From: Cafeteria roenbergensis
Taxonomy: Eukaryota > Sar > Bigyra > Bicosoecida > Cafeteriaceae
Length of the DNA stretch: 64,000 nt
NCBI GenBank assembly: GCA_008330645.1
Contig: VLTN01000017.1
Location: forward strand, 186,001 to 250,000
Reading direction: 5' to 3'
Shown: positions 44,721-54,096 of the stretch, piece after piece
How the letters are laid out: every line of letters begins with the position of its first letter
Position numbering within the stretch: position 1 is the first letter of the stretch
The notes under the pieces: model-generated
Databases searched by the model: none
What the model was told of the DNA's origin: nothing
Seen by the model: only the letters and a program-made list of their open reading frames with translations
Translations under genes and position numbers: made by a program

Positions 44721-45365
44721 TCACCGCATACGCTCCACCTGCTGTCGCAGATACTGCGTCTGCCCGATCAGCTGGGTCGCCAGTCCCTTGGCGATGACCT
44801 CGTTCAGCCTCGACAGCCAGCGAAAGGCCCAGCGCGCACGCTCCCTCGGCCGGTCGCCGAAAGCCGTGTCCGCCACCTTCTTGAGGAAGGCGAAGGCCGC
44901 CGGTCCCATGCGTCCCGTGGTCGTGACGACGAAGGGCACAATGGAGCTCAAGTTGTCCTTTGTAGCTGAGCTCTTCTTGTACTCCCTCATCTTGTCATTC
45001 TCACGGCGCTCGAGAAAGGCGTCCATGCTCTGCAGGCCCTGCGTCACGTAGGACTTGCTCACCGCCGAGGTGATCTGCACGTCGACGAGACGGGTGGTCT
45101 CGAAGTCGACGTGCACCCGCAGGTCCGGTCGCTTGCGCGCGGCCTCCCTGGACCCCGGCTGGGATCCGAAACGCGCCTGCCCGTCCTGCCAGCTGGAGGG
45201 CTCCACCACCGACTGCAGCCCCGCCGAGCGCATCGCCGCGTGCAGCACGTCGCGTAGATTCGGCTGCGCCGTGAACGACTCGCGAAGGTTGGGCCCACCA
45301 CACAAAGGCGGGGGCGGGACGCCCCATCTTCGGCATGCGTCCATCTCCGCGCCGGCGCCTGTCAC
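44721..45365 (-). mobile_element. Retroelement C-terminal remnant with nuclease-like (PD-(D/E)xK-type) region
   Basis: A minus-strand open stretch with features of the C-terminal part of non-LTR-type (restriction-enzyme-like endonuclease) retroelement polyproteins: KRPDLRVHVDF followed by RLVDVQITSAVSKSY, a Lys-Tyr helix (RENDKMREYKK) and a hydrophobic VPFVVTTTGRMGP block. Only this portion is present and no reverse transcriptase core is seen next to it, so it is a broken relic. The upstream (minus-strand) end overlaps the start of the 1.8-kb duplicated unit. Family placement is tentative; a tyrosine-recombinase retroelement or a domesticated nuclease are alternatives. Confidence 0.45.
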
Positions 45366-47083
45366 GCCTGGGTGCGAACTTGCTCCCAGGACGCGGGGGC
45401 GGCCTGGGTCGGGGCTGGTGGTGCACGTGTCACAACCACGGGAGTTAGCGACACAGCCTCGTCACAGGGCATGTCGGGCACGCCAAAGCCACCAGGCGGC
45501 TCTGACTGCCCCGCAACACCGCCGTCGTCCGAAAACGACCAGCAAGGGCCGACTGGGCGCCCCCGGCGGCGCGGCTCTGGCCTGGGTGCGCTGCTTCCCG
45601 GCTTGCGGCCACGGCCTGTGCCGCGCTGACGCGGGCCTGATGGCGGCCGGCTGCCGAAAGCCGCCTCATACGCTCCCGCACTCGGGACGACCGCGATGGC
45701 CGACGGGGTGCCCCGCCCAGTCGATCCGGGCGGCGAACGACGCGAACGTGATCTGGGCGCTGCTGCGGTCGATGGCGGCATGGCGCCGAGCGTGCAAGGG
45801 GCCTGGAGGAGCGGCCCGCCGCACATGTCGCGCGACCAAGTCGGGGCGTCTCCTGCTCGCGCCCCCAGCGCACGTGCGGGGGATGAGGACACCTCCGCTG
45901 GCCCGACCACGCCGGATCGACCCTCTGCGTATCAGAGCGGGGCTGCGACCTCATCGGCTGGCTCGCCGCCCGAGCATGCGAACATTGTCGCCAGCATCAA
46001 GCCGGTGCTTGCAGCGCTGCCAGAGCAGGTAGCAAAGCAGCAAGTGGTGAGTGCTTTCGGGCTCTTCGCTGAGCAGGTCACGGAGGCGCTTCGTCGCGCA
46101 GAGGAGGCGCGAGCGGCGGACCGGCTTCACGCAGAGGAGGCGCTTCGTCGCGCAGAGGAGGCGCGAGCGGCGGACCGGCTTCACGCAGAGGAGGCGCTTC
46201 GTCGCGCAGAGGAGGCGCGAGCGGCGGACCGGCTTCATGCAGAGGAGGCGCGAGCGGCGGACCGGCTTCACGCAGAGGAGACGCGAGCGGCGGACCGGCG
46301 CGAGCTCGCCGCCAAGTTCGACGACCTCGCGGTGTGGTCGGCGCTTCCAGTCCCCCCTGTGCAGCTCTGTGACCTGGCTGTGCATTTCGTCGACACCGCC
46401 TACGCTCTGGCTGCCCTGGCCAGCGGGAGCGTCCTCGCAACCGAGCCCGGCGCCCGCCCGTGGAGTCTGTGGGCCAGGATCCCCGGCTGCGCATCCGCCA
46501 AGGATCCCAGGCGGGGGATCCTGGTCCGCCGCGCGCTCGCTGCAGAGCTTGCCACCGGCACGGCCCTGCTGCAGCGGGTGCCTCTCTCGCGCAGACACAA
46601 CCCCGTCGTCGTCGACTCGGCATCGAATCAGGGTGCCGCCGAGCTCGATGTGCTGTTCGCACCGCCGTGGATTTCTGAGCTGGTGTCAGCGCGCAACGCC
46701 GCAGCCCACCCGTTCGGTCCGTTTGCAGGGGAGCGCCACCGCGAGAGCCACGACGTCGTGAGCCTTCTCGACCTGGCCGAGCATGGCGACAGCATCTCGA
46801 AGGCGTTCAATGCCACGTGCGGAGCGTTCGTGAAGACCGTGGACACGTCGCCAGCCCGTCAAGCCCGTGCCACGTACGCTGATGCCGTTGGACCTCCTCC
46901 GGGGGCCGCCGCGGCGGCCGCGGCAGGCGAGGCAGCGCCCGTGAATGGCGAGGCAATGTCCACTGTCAGTGAGCGTGCCAAAATGCTGCGCTTGCTGGGC
47001 GGCGCCATCGCGGCGCTGAGCCGCATCGCTCGGGCGCGGTCGCATGCACCAGCGCGCCCGGCTTGACTCGTGGCCTCGGAAGC
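45271..47083 (+). repeat. 1.8-kb tandem duplication, copy 1
   Basis: Begins at gtgaacgactcgcgaaggtt and ends near gcctcggaagct. It matches 47178-48990 at a constant offset of 1907 bp with only a few scattered substitutions, including those near 46561-46575 and 46696-46715. Confidence 0.95.
45696..47066 (+). CDS. Unknown 456-residue coiled-coil protein, tandem copy 1
   Basis: A single open frame from ATG 45696. Residues 1-100 are Pro/Ser/Gly-rich. Residues about 128-205 hold repeated 18-residue helical units (EEALRRAEEARAADRLHA, three full and further partial copies), predicted as a charged single helix or coiled coil. The second half is better folded-looking: VQLCDLAVHFVDTAYALAAL, LFAPPWISELVSARN, VVSLLDLAEHGDSISKAFNA, then an Ala-rich tail with a final basic helix. 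No family recognised. The frame is conserved in the second copy although bases differ, which favours real coding. It could be an ORF of the neighbouring mobile element rather than a host gene. Confidence 0.5.
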   Translation: MADGVPRPVDPGGERRERDLGAAAVDGGMAPSVQGAWRSGPPHMSRDQVGASPARAPSARAGDEDTSAGPTTPDRPSAYQSGAATSSAGSPPEHANIVASIKPVLAALPEQVAKQQVVSAFGLFAEQVTEALRRAEEARAADRLHAEEALRRAEEARAADRLHAEEALRRAEEARAADRLHAEEARAADRLHAEETRAADRRELAAKFDDLAVWSALPVPPVQLCDLAVHFVDTAYALAALASGSVLATEPGARPWSLWARIPGCASAKDPRRGILVRRALAAELATGTALLQRVPLSRRHNPVVVDSASNQGAAELDVLFAPPWISELVSARNAAAHPFGPFAGERHRESHDVVSLLDLAEHGDSISKAFNATCGAFVKTVDTSPARQARATYADAVGPPPGAAAAAAAGEAAPVNGEAMSTVSERAKMLRLLGGAIAALSRIARARSHAPARPA

Positions 47084-47177
47084 TGCGCCCGTTGCTCCTC
47101 AGTGGGTGCCCAGACACAGAGTGCACTCGCCCAAACGCGTGAGAGCGCGGCTTCGGTTGACTATGCGACTGGCTGCC

Positions 47178-48990
47178 GTGAACGACTCGCGAAGGTTGGG
47201 CCCACCACACAAAGGCGGGGGCGGGACGCCCCATCTTCGGCATGCGTCCATCTCCGCGCCGGCGCCTGTCACGCCTGGGTGCGAACTTGCTCCCAGGACG
47301 CGGGGGCGGCCTGGGTCGGGGCTGGTGGTGCACGTGTCACAACCACGGGAGTTAGCGACACAGCCTCGTCACAGGGCATGTCGGGCACGCCAAAGCCACC
47401 AGGCGGCTCTGACTGCCCCGCAACACCGCCGTCGTCCGAAAACGACCAGCAAGGGCCGACTGGGCGCCCCCGGCGGCGCGGCTCTGGCCTGGGTGCGCTG
47501 CTTCCCGGCTTGCGGCCACGGCCTGTGCCGCGCTGACGCGGGCCTGATGGCGGCCGGCTGCCGAAAGCCGCCTCATACGCTCCCGCACTCGGGACGACCG
47601 CGATGGCCGACGGGGTGCCCCGCCCAGTCGATCCGGGCGGCGAACGACGCGAACGTGATCTGGGCGCTGCTGCGGTCGATGGCGGCATGGCGCCGAGCGT
47701 GCAAGGGGCCTGGAGGAGCGGCCCGCCGCACATGTCGCGCGACCAAGTCGGGGCGTCTCCTGCTCGCGCCCCCAGCGCACGTGCGGGGGATGAGGACACC
47801 TCCGCTGGCCCGACCACGCCGGATCGACCCTCTGCGTATCAGAGCGGGGCTGCGACCTCATCGGCTGGCTCGCCGCCCGAGCATGCGAACATTGTCGCCA
47901 GCATCAAGCCGGTGCTTGCAGCGCTGCCAGAGCAGGTAGCAAAGCAGCAAGTGGTGAGTGCTTTCGGGCTCTTCGCTGAGCAGGTCACGGAGGCGCTTCG
48001 TCGCGCAGAGGAGGCGCGAGCGGCGGACCGGCTTCACGCAGAGGAGGCGCTTCGTCGCGCAGAGGAGGCGCGAGCGGCGGACCGGCTTCACGCAGAGGAG
48101 GCGCTTCGTCGCGCAGAGGAGGCGCGAGCGGCGGACCGGCTTCACGCAGAGGAGGCGCGAGCGGCGGACCGGCTTCACGCAGAGGAGACGCGAGCGGCGG
48201 ACCGGCGCGAGCTCGCCGCCAAGTTCGACGACCTCGCGGTGTGGTCGGCGCTTCCAGTCCCCCCTGTGCAGCTCTGTGACCTGGCTGTGCATTTCGTCGA
48301 CACCGCCTACGCTCTGGCTGCCCTGGCCAGCGGGAGCGTCCTCGCAACCGAGCCCGGCGCCCGCCCGTGGAGTCTGTGGGCCAGGATCCCCGGCTGCGCA
48401 TCCGCCAAGGATCCCAGGCGGGGGATCCTGGTCCGCCGCGCGCTCGCTGCAGAGCTTGCCACCGGCACGACCCTGCTGGAGCGGGTGCCTCTCTCGCGCA
48501 GACACAACCCCGTCGTCGTCGACTCGGCATCGAATCAGGGTGCCGCCGAGCTCGATGTGCTGTTCGCACCGCCGTGGATTTCTGAGCTGGTGTCAGCGCG
48601 CAACCACGCAGCTCACCCGTGCTGTCCGTTTGCAGGGGAGCGCCACCGCGAGCGCCACGACGTCGTGAGCCTTCTCGACCTGGCCGAGCATGGCGACAGC
48701 ATCTCGAAGGCGTTCAATGCCACGTGCGGAGCGTTCGTGAAGACCGTGGACACGTCGCCAGCCCGTCAAGCCCGTGCCACGTACGCTGATGCCGTTGGAC
48801 CTCCTCCGGGGGCCGCCGCGGCGGCCGCGGCAGGCGAGGCAGCGCCCGTGAATGGCGAGGCAATGTCCACTGTCAGTGAGCGTGCCAAAATGCTGCGCTT
48901 GCTGGGCGGCGCCATCGCGGCGCTGAGCCGCATCGCTCGGGCGCGGTCGCATGCACCAGCGCGCCCGGCTTGACTCGTGGCCTCGGAAGC
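47178..48990 (+). repeat. 1.8-kb tandem duplication, copy 2
   Basis: Same unit as 45271-47083, separated from it by about 94 bp (47084-47177) of non-duplicated DNA. Near-identity implies a recent event or ongoing gene conversion. Confidence 0.95.
47603..48973 (+). CDS. Unknown 456-residue coiled-coil protein, tandem copy 2
   Basis: Same length and frame as the ORF at 45696-47066, and the same number of coiled-coil units. The few differences include AAAHPFGPFAGERHRES in copy 1 against HAAHPCCPFAGERHRER here, and TALLQR against TTLLER. All differences are substitutions; none breaks the frame. No known domain. Confidence 0.5.
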   Translation: MADGVPRPVDPGGERRERDLGAAAVDGGMAPSVQGAWRSGPPHMSRDQVGASPARAPSARAGDEDTSAGPTTPDRPSAYQSGAATSSAGSPPEHANIVASIKPVLAALPEQVAKQQVVSAFGLFAEQVTEALRRAEEARAADRLHAEEALRRAEEARAADRLHAEEALRRAEEARAADRLHAEEARAADRLHAEETRAADRRELAAKFDDLAVWSALPVPPVQLCDLAVHFVDTAYALAALASGSVLATEPGARPWSLWARIPGCASAKDPRRGILVRRALAAELATGTTLLERVPLSRRHNPVVVDSASNQGAAELDVLFAPPWISELVSARNHAAHPCCPFAGERHRERHDVVSLLDLAEHGDSISKAFNATCGAFVKTVDTSPARQARATYADAVGPPPGAAAAAAAGEAAPVNGEAMSTVSERAKMLRLLGGAIAALSRIARARSHAPARPA

Positions 48991-49382
48991 TTCGCCTGAC
49001 CGCTAGTGGTTCCATGTTTGCCTCGAGCTGGCCTCGTCATCCCTTTGCCTTGCATTCCTGGCCTTGTGCATGCTGAAGCATTTGCACTTGTTGACACGTG
49101 CTTTGCTGTGATGCGACGGGCGCACGTTGAGGGTGAGCTGTTTTCGTGCTGGGCTTCGTGATTGACCTCCAGCTGTGGTCTCGGCAAATATTGCTATCCC
49201 AAACGCCTCGGCACTCAACACCTTGGAGGCATCCCTTGGCGGGCGAGCAGCGGGAGGGTGCAAAGGTTCCCAGGCAGTGCCGCCTGTGTTTTCTCTGCTC
49301 TTCTCGGGCTTGAGCCCCTCTGGCACGGTCGCAGGCGCGTGCGGTGTGCCGCAAGCGAAATCTCTCGACTTGCAGCGACGCC
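48991..49382. other. Intergenic after the duplication
   Basis: About 390 bp, less GC-rich at its left end, without a supported gene. It should hold the promoter of the next plus-strand gene. Confidence 0.45.
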
Positions 49383-50774
49383 ATGGCATTCCCGCAAGGT
49401 CCTAGGTGGGAGCGGCCCGGCCGTGCGGCACCGGACGGCGTGCTGCCTCCAAGTAGGCTCGTTGCGAACAGGCTGCGCGCGTCTGGGCCGACAAGCCCTA
49501 GCTGCCGCAGGTCGACGGCAACAGCGGCATCCCAGCCGAGGCCCCTGGAGCCGCCGTCGCCCGATAGCATGCCGAGGCCCCGAAGTCGGAGCCCATCGCC
49601 CTCTCTCTCTCGAGGCGGCAGCGCACTAAGCCCCGCCGGGCTGGATGGAGCGCTCGCAACAAAAACCGGGGGTCAGCGGAAGCGGTCGTCAAGCCGCGCC
49701 ACCGCTAAGGGCTCTCGCAAGGCCAGGCGTGGCGTCCGCCTTGGCTCAGCACGCGCGAGCGCAGGAGTTGTGCGCTGTCAGCAAGGTCAAGACTCTGGCA
49801 GACGGCTCGCTGAGAATGCGGACGCTGGTGCGCCGCGAAGGACGGAACTGCCGACGCTCGGGGCGGCGGACGACCCCGCCTCGCCGAGCAGGCCCGAGCA
49901 CGTCCGCCCTGGATTCAGTGCGGCTCAAGGCATGATCGATGTCCCTGGGCTGAGCTCTTGGCGTTCGTCAGGTCGAGCCACGTGGCTGGCGTCGCCCGAC
50001 GTGAAGCCGCCTCCGCCTCGGCCCAGTCTTGGAGCAGAGGACAGCCTGGCACCACTCGGAACCCACGCTTCGGACGCGTGCCGACCCAAACTGTCGGCGT
50101 TTGGCCAGCGGTCAGAGGCCGCGCCCCGGACATACGCGCGGGCTGCCAGACTTGTCAGGGCTGCAATGACTTCACGGGCTGCCAGCGTGTGGGCTGGAGT
50201 GTCCACGGCGCAACTCAAGTCAGCGGCGAAGGCAGCCAAGCTTCGGGCGCCGCCCTCAGGTAGGGGGGGCGACGGACCGGGAGCAGTTAGCTGCAGAAGA
50301 GGCATCCCATCAAGCCAAGATGCTCAAGTTCCGGCGTCGGGGTTGGCGCGGCCTTCGCCGAAGACTAGAGCGATCGCGAGGCAGCTACTCTGGCAGTGCG
50401 AAGAAGAGGACGCTGCTGTGGAGGAGGCGAGATTCCTGGGCCTCCCGCCTTCTCCCAGCGGCCCGCCGCCGCAGGCGCCCGCTCAAGCCGCGAGAGGGCG
50501 AGCGGCTGTGCGACTTGCAGGGGCTTCCAATGCTGCGCCGCCCCTTTCTTGTGGCGGCAAGCGTGATGCGCAGCCAGTCAGTGTACCACCTCGCGCCCAG
50601 GCTGCCCAGGCACACGAGGCCGGCACGCTGCTATTTCCAGTCTCCGAGGACGAGATGATAGCTGCCTTGTGTCGCGGCAGGAATGCGTGCCACGGGACAG
50701 ATCAAGAGCTGATGGTAGCAGCGCTGGCATGCGCTGAGCTACGACGTCAGAGCAAGTGGCCCAGGAGGGTCTGA
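49383..50774 (+). CDS. Uncharacterised basic Ser/Arg/Ala-rich protein
   Basis: A single open frame; the start at 49383 lies in CCATGG context (MAFPQGPRWERPGR), giving 463 residues. The N-terminal half is Arg/Ser/Pro-rich (SPDSMPRPRSRSPSPSLSRG) and disordered. The C-terminal half has short helical segments (KTRAIARQLLWQCEEEDAAV and EDEMIAALCRG). No domain is recognised. It ends about 300 bp before the malonyl-CoA decarboxylase start and could in principle be a 5' part of that locus, but I see no splice join that improves the decarboxylase. Confidence 0.45.
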   Translation: MAFPQGPRWERPGRAAPDGVLPPSRLVANRLRASGPTSPSCRRSTATAASQPRPLEPPSPDSMPRPRSRSPSPSLSRGGSALSPAGLDGALATKTGGQRKRSSSRATAKGSRKARRGVRLGSARASAGVVRCQQGQDSGRRLAENADAGAPRRTELPTLGAADDPASPSRPEHVRPGFSAAQGMIDVPGLSSWRSSGRATWLASPDVKPPPPRPSLGAEDSLAPLGTHASDACRPKLSAFGQRSEAAPRTYARAARLVRAAMTSRAASVWAGVSTAQLKSAAKAAKLRAPPSGRGGDGPGAVSCRRGIPSSQDAQVPASGLARPSPKTRAIARQLLWQCEEEDAAVEEARFLGLPPSPSGPPPQAPAQAARGRAAVRLAGASNAAPPLSCGGKRDAQPVSVPPRAQAAQAHEAGTLLFPVSEDEMIAALCRGRNACHGTDQELMVAALACAELRRQSKWPRRV

Positions 50775-51069
50775 ATATCGCGGCCTCCGCGTTCTGGGAA
50801 AACAAAGAACGAGTGTCGTTCGCCCCAAAGCAGTCAGCCAGCGTTGCAATGGCGGCAGGGCGCGCTGCGTCGCTTCGACCCCGGCTACCAAGGGCACACC
50901 GTGTTCTTTGGGGCATGAACAGTTTTGTGTGGCCAGTGAGCCGTGCGATGGCCGGATCTGAGCTGGCTGCTTGCTCGCCCCGGCAAGCCAAGCCAAGCTC
51001 TGCTTTGCAGCTTGCTCCGCGGCCCGAGCTCGCACCAAATTGCACCTCCAGGCCCGTGCTCGAGAGCAC

Positions 51070-53378
51070 ATGGATGACACTCGAATTGGGCTGGATGCGG
51101 TCCGAGTGTGGCTGTGGGACGCTTGCGAGGCTGCTTCGGAGCGCGCCGTGGCAGCCAGGAAAAGCGTTGCGAGGCCTCCGCTTGCACGCGCGGGTGACCC
51201 CGCGACAAGGTGGCCGCGCCGATGGCCTCGGCCAGACGACGTCATCCTGGACTCTTCTCGGGCAGGCGGCGAGGGCGTGGTGTTTCGTGTGCGACGCACC
51301 AGGTCAGCAGCAGTGCGCTGCATCTCCAGCTTCGAGGGCATGGCTCCTTGCCATCGCAAAGTGTGCGCAGCTGCGCTTGCAGTCTTCACCGAGCTATCGC
51401 AGACGCAGCACGCGGGGACGCGTGAGATGCTGCGCGCGGCAGCAGCCGGGGCCATCTCCCTCCCGACCCTCCGACTGAGGCTGGCCAGCTTTGCCGAGAG
51501 ATTTCTTCGGGTTGGTGCAGCGATGCGAGGAGGACCTTACTTCGGTCTGGTCCTGCGGGAGGAACTCCGTTGCGGTTTGGGCGACCTGCGGCGCGCGTCA
51601 TCGGCTTGTGTTCCGGGGTCCGGGGCTGCGACAGCAAGCAGTGTTGCCTTGGACTGCCCTGAAGAGGCTGCGGCTCCGCTGGTAGCCGGTGCAGCCGCGC
51701 GGGGACGCGCGGTACTGCCAGTCTCCAGGCTCGCTGCCGAGGAGTCGAGGCTTCCTGCCTGGGCCAGCGATGCCCTCAGAGTTCGCAACAGCTTGCTCCA
51801 GGAGTGCGCCGAAGCGACCCGGAGCGACTGGAACGTCACCGTTGCTGGCGCGCTGCAGGCGCTGTCGAGGGCCATGCGAGCACTAGATGGGGGCATGCGT
51901 GACGTATTCGCGACCCAGATCGCCGCTCACGTGCGTGAAGTTGTCGCGCCGTTCCCTCTCGAGCTGGCGGCACCGTCATCGCAAGCGCGCTCGACGTTTC
52001 TGGCGCGCGCGGGAGCAGAAGCAAGCAGGGCAAGCGCCGCCAGCAGCTCAGGGGATCGATCTTCGGCGGCTCCTCCAAGCGAGAGTCCTCGGGGCTCGAA
52101 TGCGCGCTTCGAGCTGGGGGAAGGGGAGGACCCGCTCACCCGGTTTGTGGTGTCCCATGAGGCCGTCCACCCGTTTCAGAGCGCAGCGGATGTCAGGGCT
52201 CGGTTGGGCGGACGAGCGGACAGGCTCGCTTTCGCGCTGATGCATCCGCATATGCCAGAGCAACCGCTGGCTGTTGTGCAGGTCGCAATGCTCAGCTCAC
52301 CACGAGGGTTCGGCGTGCCTGAGAGCTCCCCGCCTTCCTTCGACCAGTCGTCTCATCGGGACCCTGCCTGCAGTGTGGACAGACTCCTTGCTGCCACGGA
52401 TTTGCGGCATGCCTCGCTGTCTCGCGCCGCCAAACTAGCGTCTCGCGCAGACACAGCACTGTTCTACAGCGCGACCAATTGCTTCCAAAACGGCCTGCAG
52501 GGACTGCAGCTTGCGTCTCTCTTGCTGTTCCTGGCACAGGAGCGGCTTGCCCGGCGGTTTGTCGGAATCACGCGATTTGTTACGCTGTCTCCAATTCCTG
52601 GCCTGGGCGCCTGGCTGATGCGCAAGGTGGAGCCGGTGCTGTCTCAGGCAGACGCCAGAGCACCGGCCCCGTCGATGCAATGCCTCCCAGTGGTTGGCTG
52701 GACACCCACGCCGGAGCAGGGGCGTTCGGCCTTGCTGGCGCTGCGGCGTCGCCGAGACGGCCAAATCGTTGGCAACGCAGCCTGGATGACGTCACTGCTG
52801 CGTCGGGCTGCATCGGCATACTTGCTGTTCGAGAAGAGGCCAACACCCGGAAGCAAGGCCGCGCCGAAGGCCGAGTTTGGTTCGCCAACGTTTGCGGAGG
52901 AAGGTGCACGGAAGGCGCTCGATCCTGTGCTGAATTTTCACATTCAGAATGGGGCGGTGGTTGCGCGGGTGTGCCCAGCTGCCTCAAACACCTCGAGGGT
53001 GAGTTGGCCAACGTGGCTGCTTCGCAACAGCGTTTCTCTTGCGAATCGCAAGGGCTGTTCGCGCCCTCGCCTCGGCACGCCTCGCCAAGTCACGTGCTGG
53101 CCTTGCGCGCGATTGCGGAGCCTGCTGCCAGAGGACCCCCCCCCCCCTCCCCCCCCCACGCCCCCGCTCGTGCGTGTGCCACTCTCTCGCAGGTGTGTCG
53201 TGCCTCGCTTGGCGTGATGGTAAATTACCAGTACCCTGGGCCCTCGCGGCACCAAGCAGCCAGGGTGGCCTCCTCTCGATACTTGCAGGCCGGTGCTGTT
53301 CCCTTTCGTGGCGGCATGCTTCCTGACGTCGTGAGTGCTCTGCCCGCACGACCTTGTTGGCAGCGCCGCCATGGCTGA
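51070..53378 (+). CDS. Malonyl-CoA decarboxylase
   Basis: Exons 51070-52998 and 53193-53378 (donor GTGAGT, acceptor CTCTCGCAG) give 704 residues. The C-terminal catalytic domain is clear: EAVHPFQSAADVRARLGGR near 362, ALFYSATNCFQNGLQGLQLA near 462, TLSPIPGLGAWL near 506 (family catalytic Ser in LSPIPG), and DPVLNFHIQNGAVVARV near 620 (family catalytic His in NFHxQNGA), finishing with GVMVNYQY in exon 2. The enzyme turns malonyl-CoA into acetyl-CoA and CO2, opposing malonyl-CoA synthetase, which is also in this window. It is longer than the human enzyme (493) because of inserts in the N-terminal helical half. No SKL ending and no clear presequence; the start is the first ATG of the frame and may not be the true N-terminus. 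Confidence 0.9.
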
Positions 53379-53784
53379 TGATGCAGCCCAAGACCAGCCG
53401 GGCACAATGGCCTCCCGCGCCCCAGTGAATCGCCACCCCCTCTCGCAGTTCACGGGCACTGCTTCTCTGCCCCTGGAAGTTCGGGCCAGCTGGACGAAAC
53501 TCATCTTCGTCGCCATGGCGCTGCGCGATGGGGAGGCTGTCGGGCTGAGCAGCTCGGAGGAATCTGTTCGCTTCGTGCAGCCTGGCTCCTTGCTCTGCGT
53601 TTGCAAGGGCGAATTGGAAACGTTCCCTGGTGGCCACGCCTTGCGCAGCGGCGAGGTCCTTCAGCTCGCGGAGGAGCAGCGTGCGACGTCCAGGGGCGTT
53701 GCCTGGGTCGTGCTCATCGCTGCTGACGATGTCAAGCGTGCAATCGCGAGTGCTGGCGCCGAGGGTCGCCCTAACAAGCTGTAG
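53371..53784 (+). CDS. Small unknown protein, 137 residues
   Basis: Starts at 53371 in GCCGCCATGG context and overlaps the last eight bases of the decarboxylase frame. The middle is beta-rich (LEVRASWTKLIFVAMALRDG, VRFVQPGSLLCVCKGELE) and ends VAWVVLIAADDVKRA. No family recognised. The strong start context and compact fold-like pattern support it, but length and overlap leave doubt. Confidence 0.4.
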   Translation: MADDAAQDQPGTMASRAPVNRHPLSQFTGTASLPLEVRASWTKLIFVAMALRDGEAVGLSSSEESVRFVQPGSLLCVCKGELETFPGGHALRSGEVLQLAEEQRATSRGVAWVVLIAADDVKRAIASAGAEGRPNKL

Positions 53785-54096
53785 CCCTGCGTCTCGCTTT
53801 GTCTGCGAGCGCCGGCCGGCGCAGTGCTCGACGTCTGCCGGAGACTGTGCCGCACGGGTCATGCGTGGCGCTGCCCCCTTGCTTGCTGCGCAGCGCCCAG
53901 CCCGATCAGAAGAGATCCTGCGCACAATGCCAATCATTGGTGCTCGACGTCTTCGCCCAGCGCCATCCGCCGCCGCAAGCCTGAGTCGCTGCGAGCGCAG
54001 CCCCATTCATTCTGTCGCGGCTCTGCAGGCGCTGGGGCTATTCTGAGGCCATTGAGACGCACCCGGCCGGCGCGCCGGTGACTGTGCGTCCAAAGC
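53785..54096. other. Intergenic before DHHC gene
   Basis: About 310 bp with no supported gene; presumably the DHHC gene promoter. Confidence 0.45.

Noticed and set aside
45362-45910. Minus-strand open frame of 182 codons, present in both duplicated copies
   Set aside because: It lies opposite the start of the 456-codon ORF and looks like an antisense shadow; it has no domain, and its conservation is explained by the DNA duplication.
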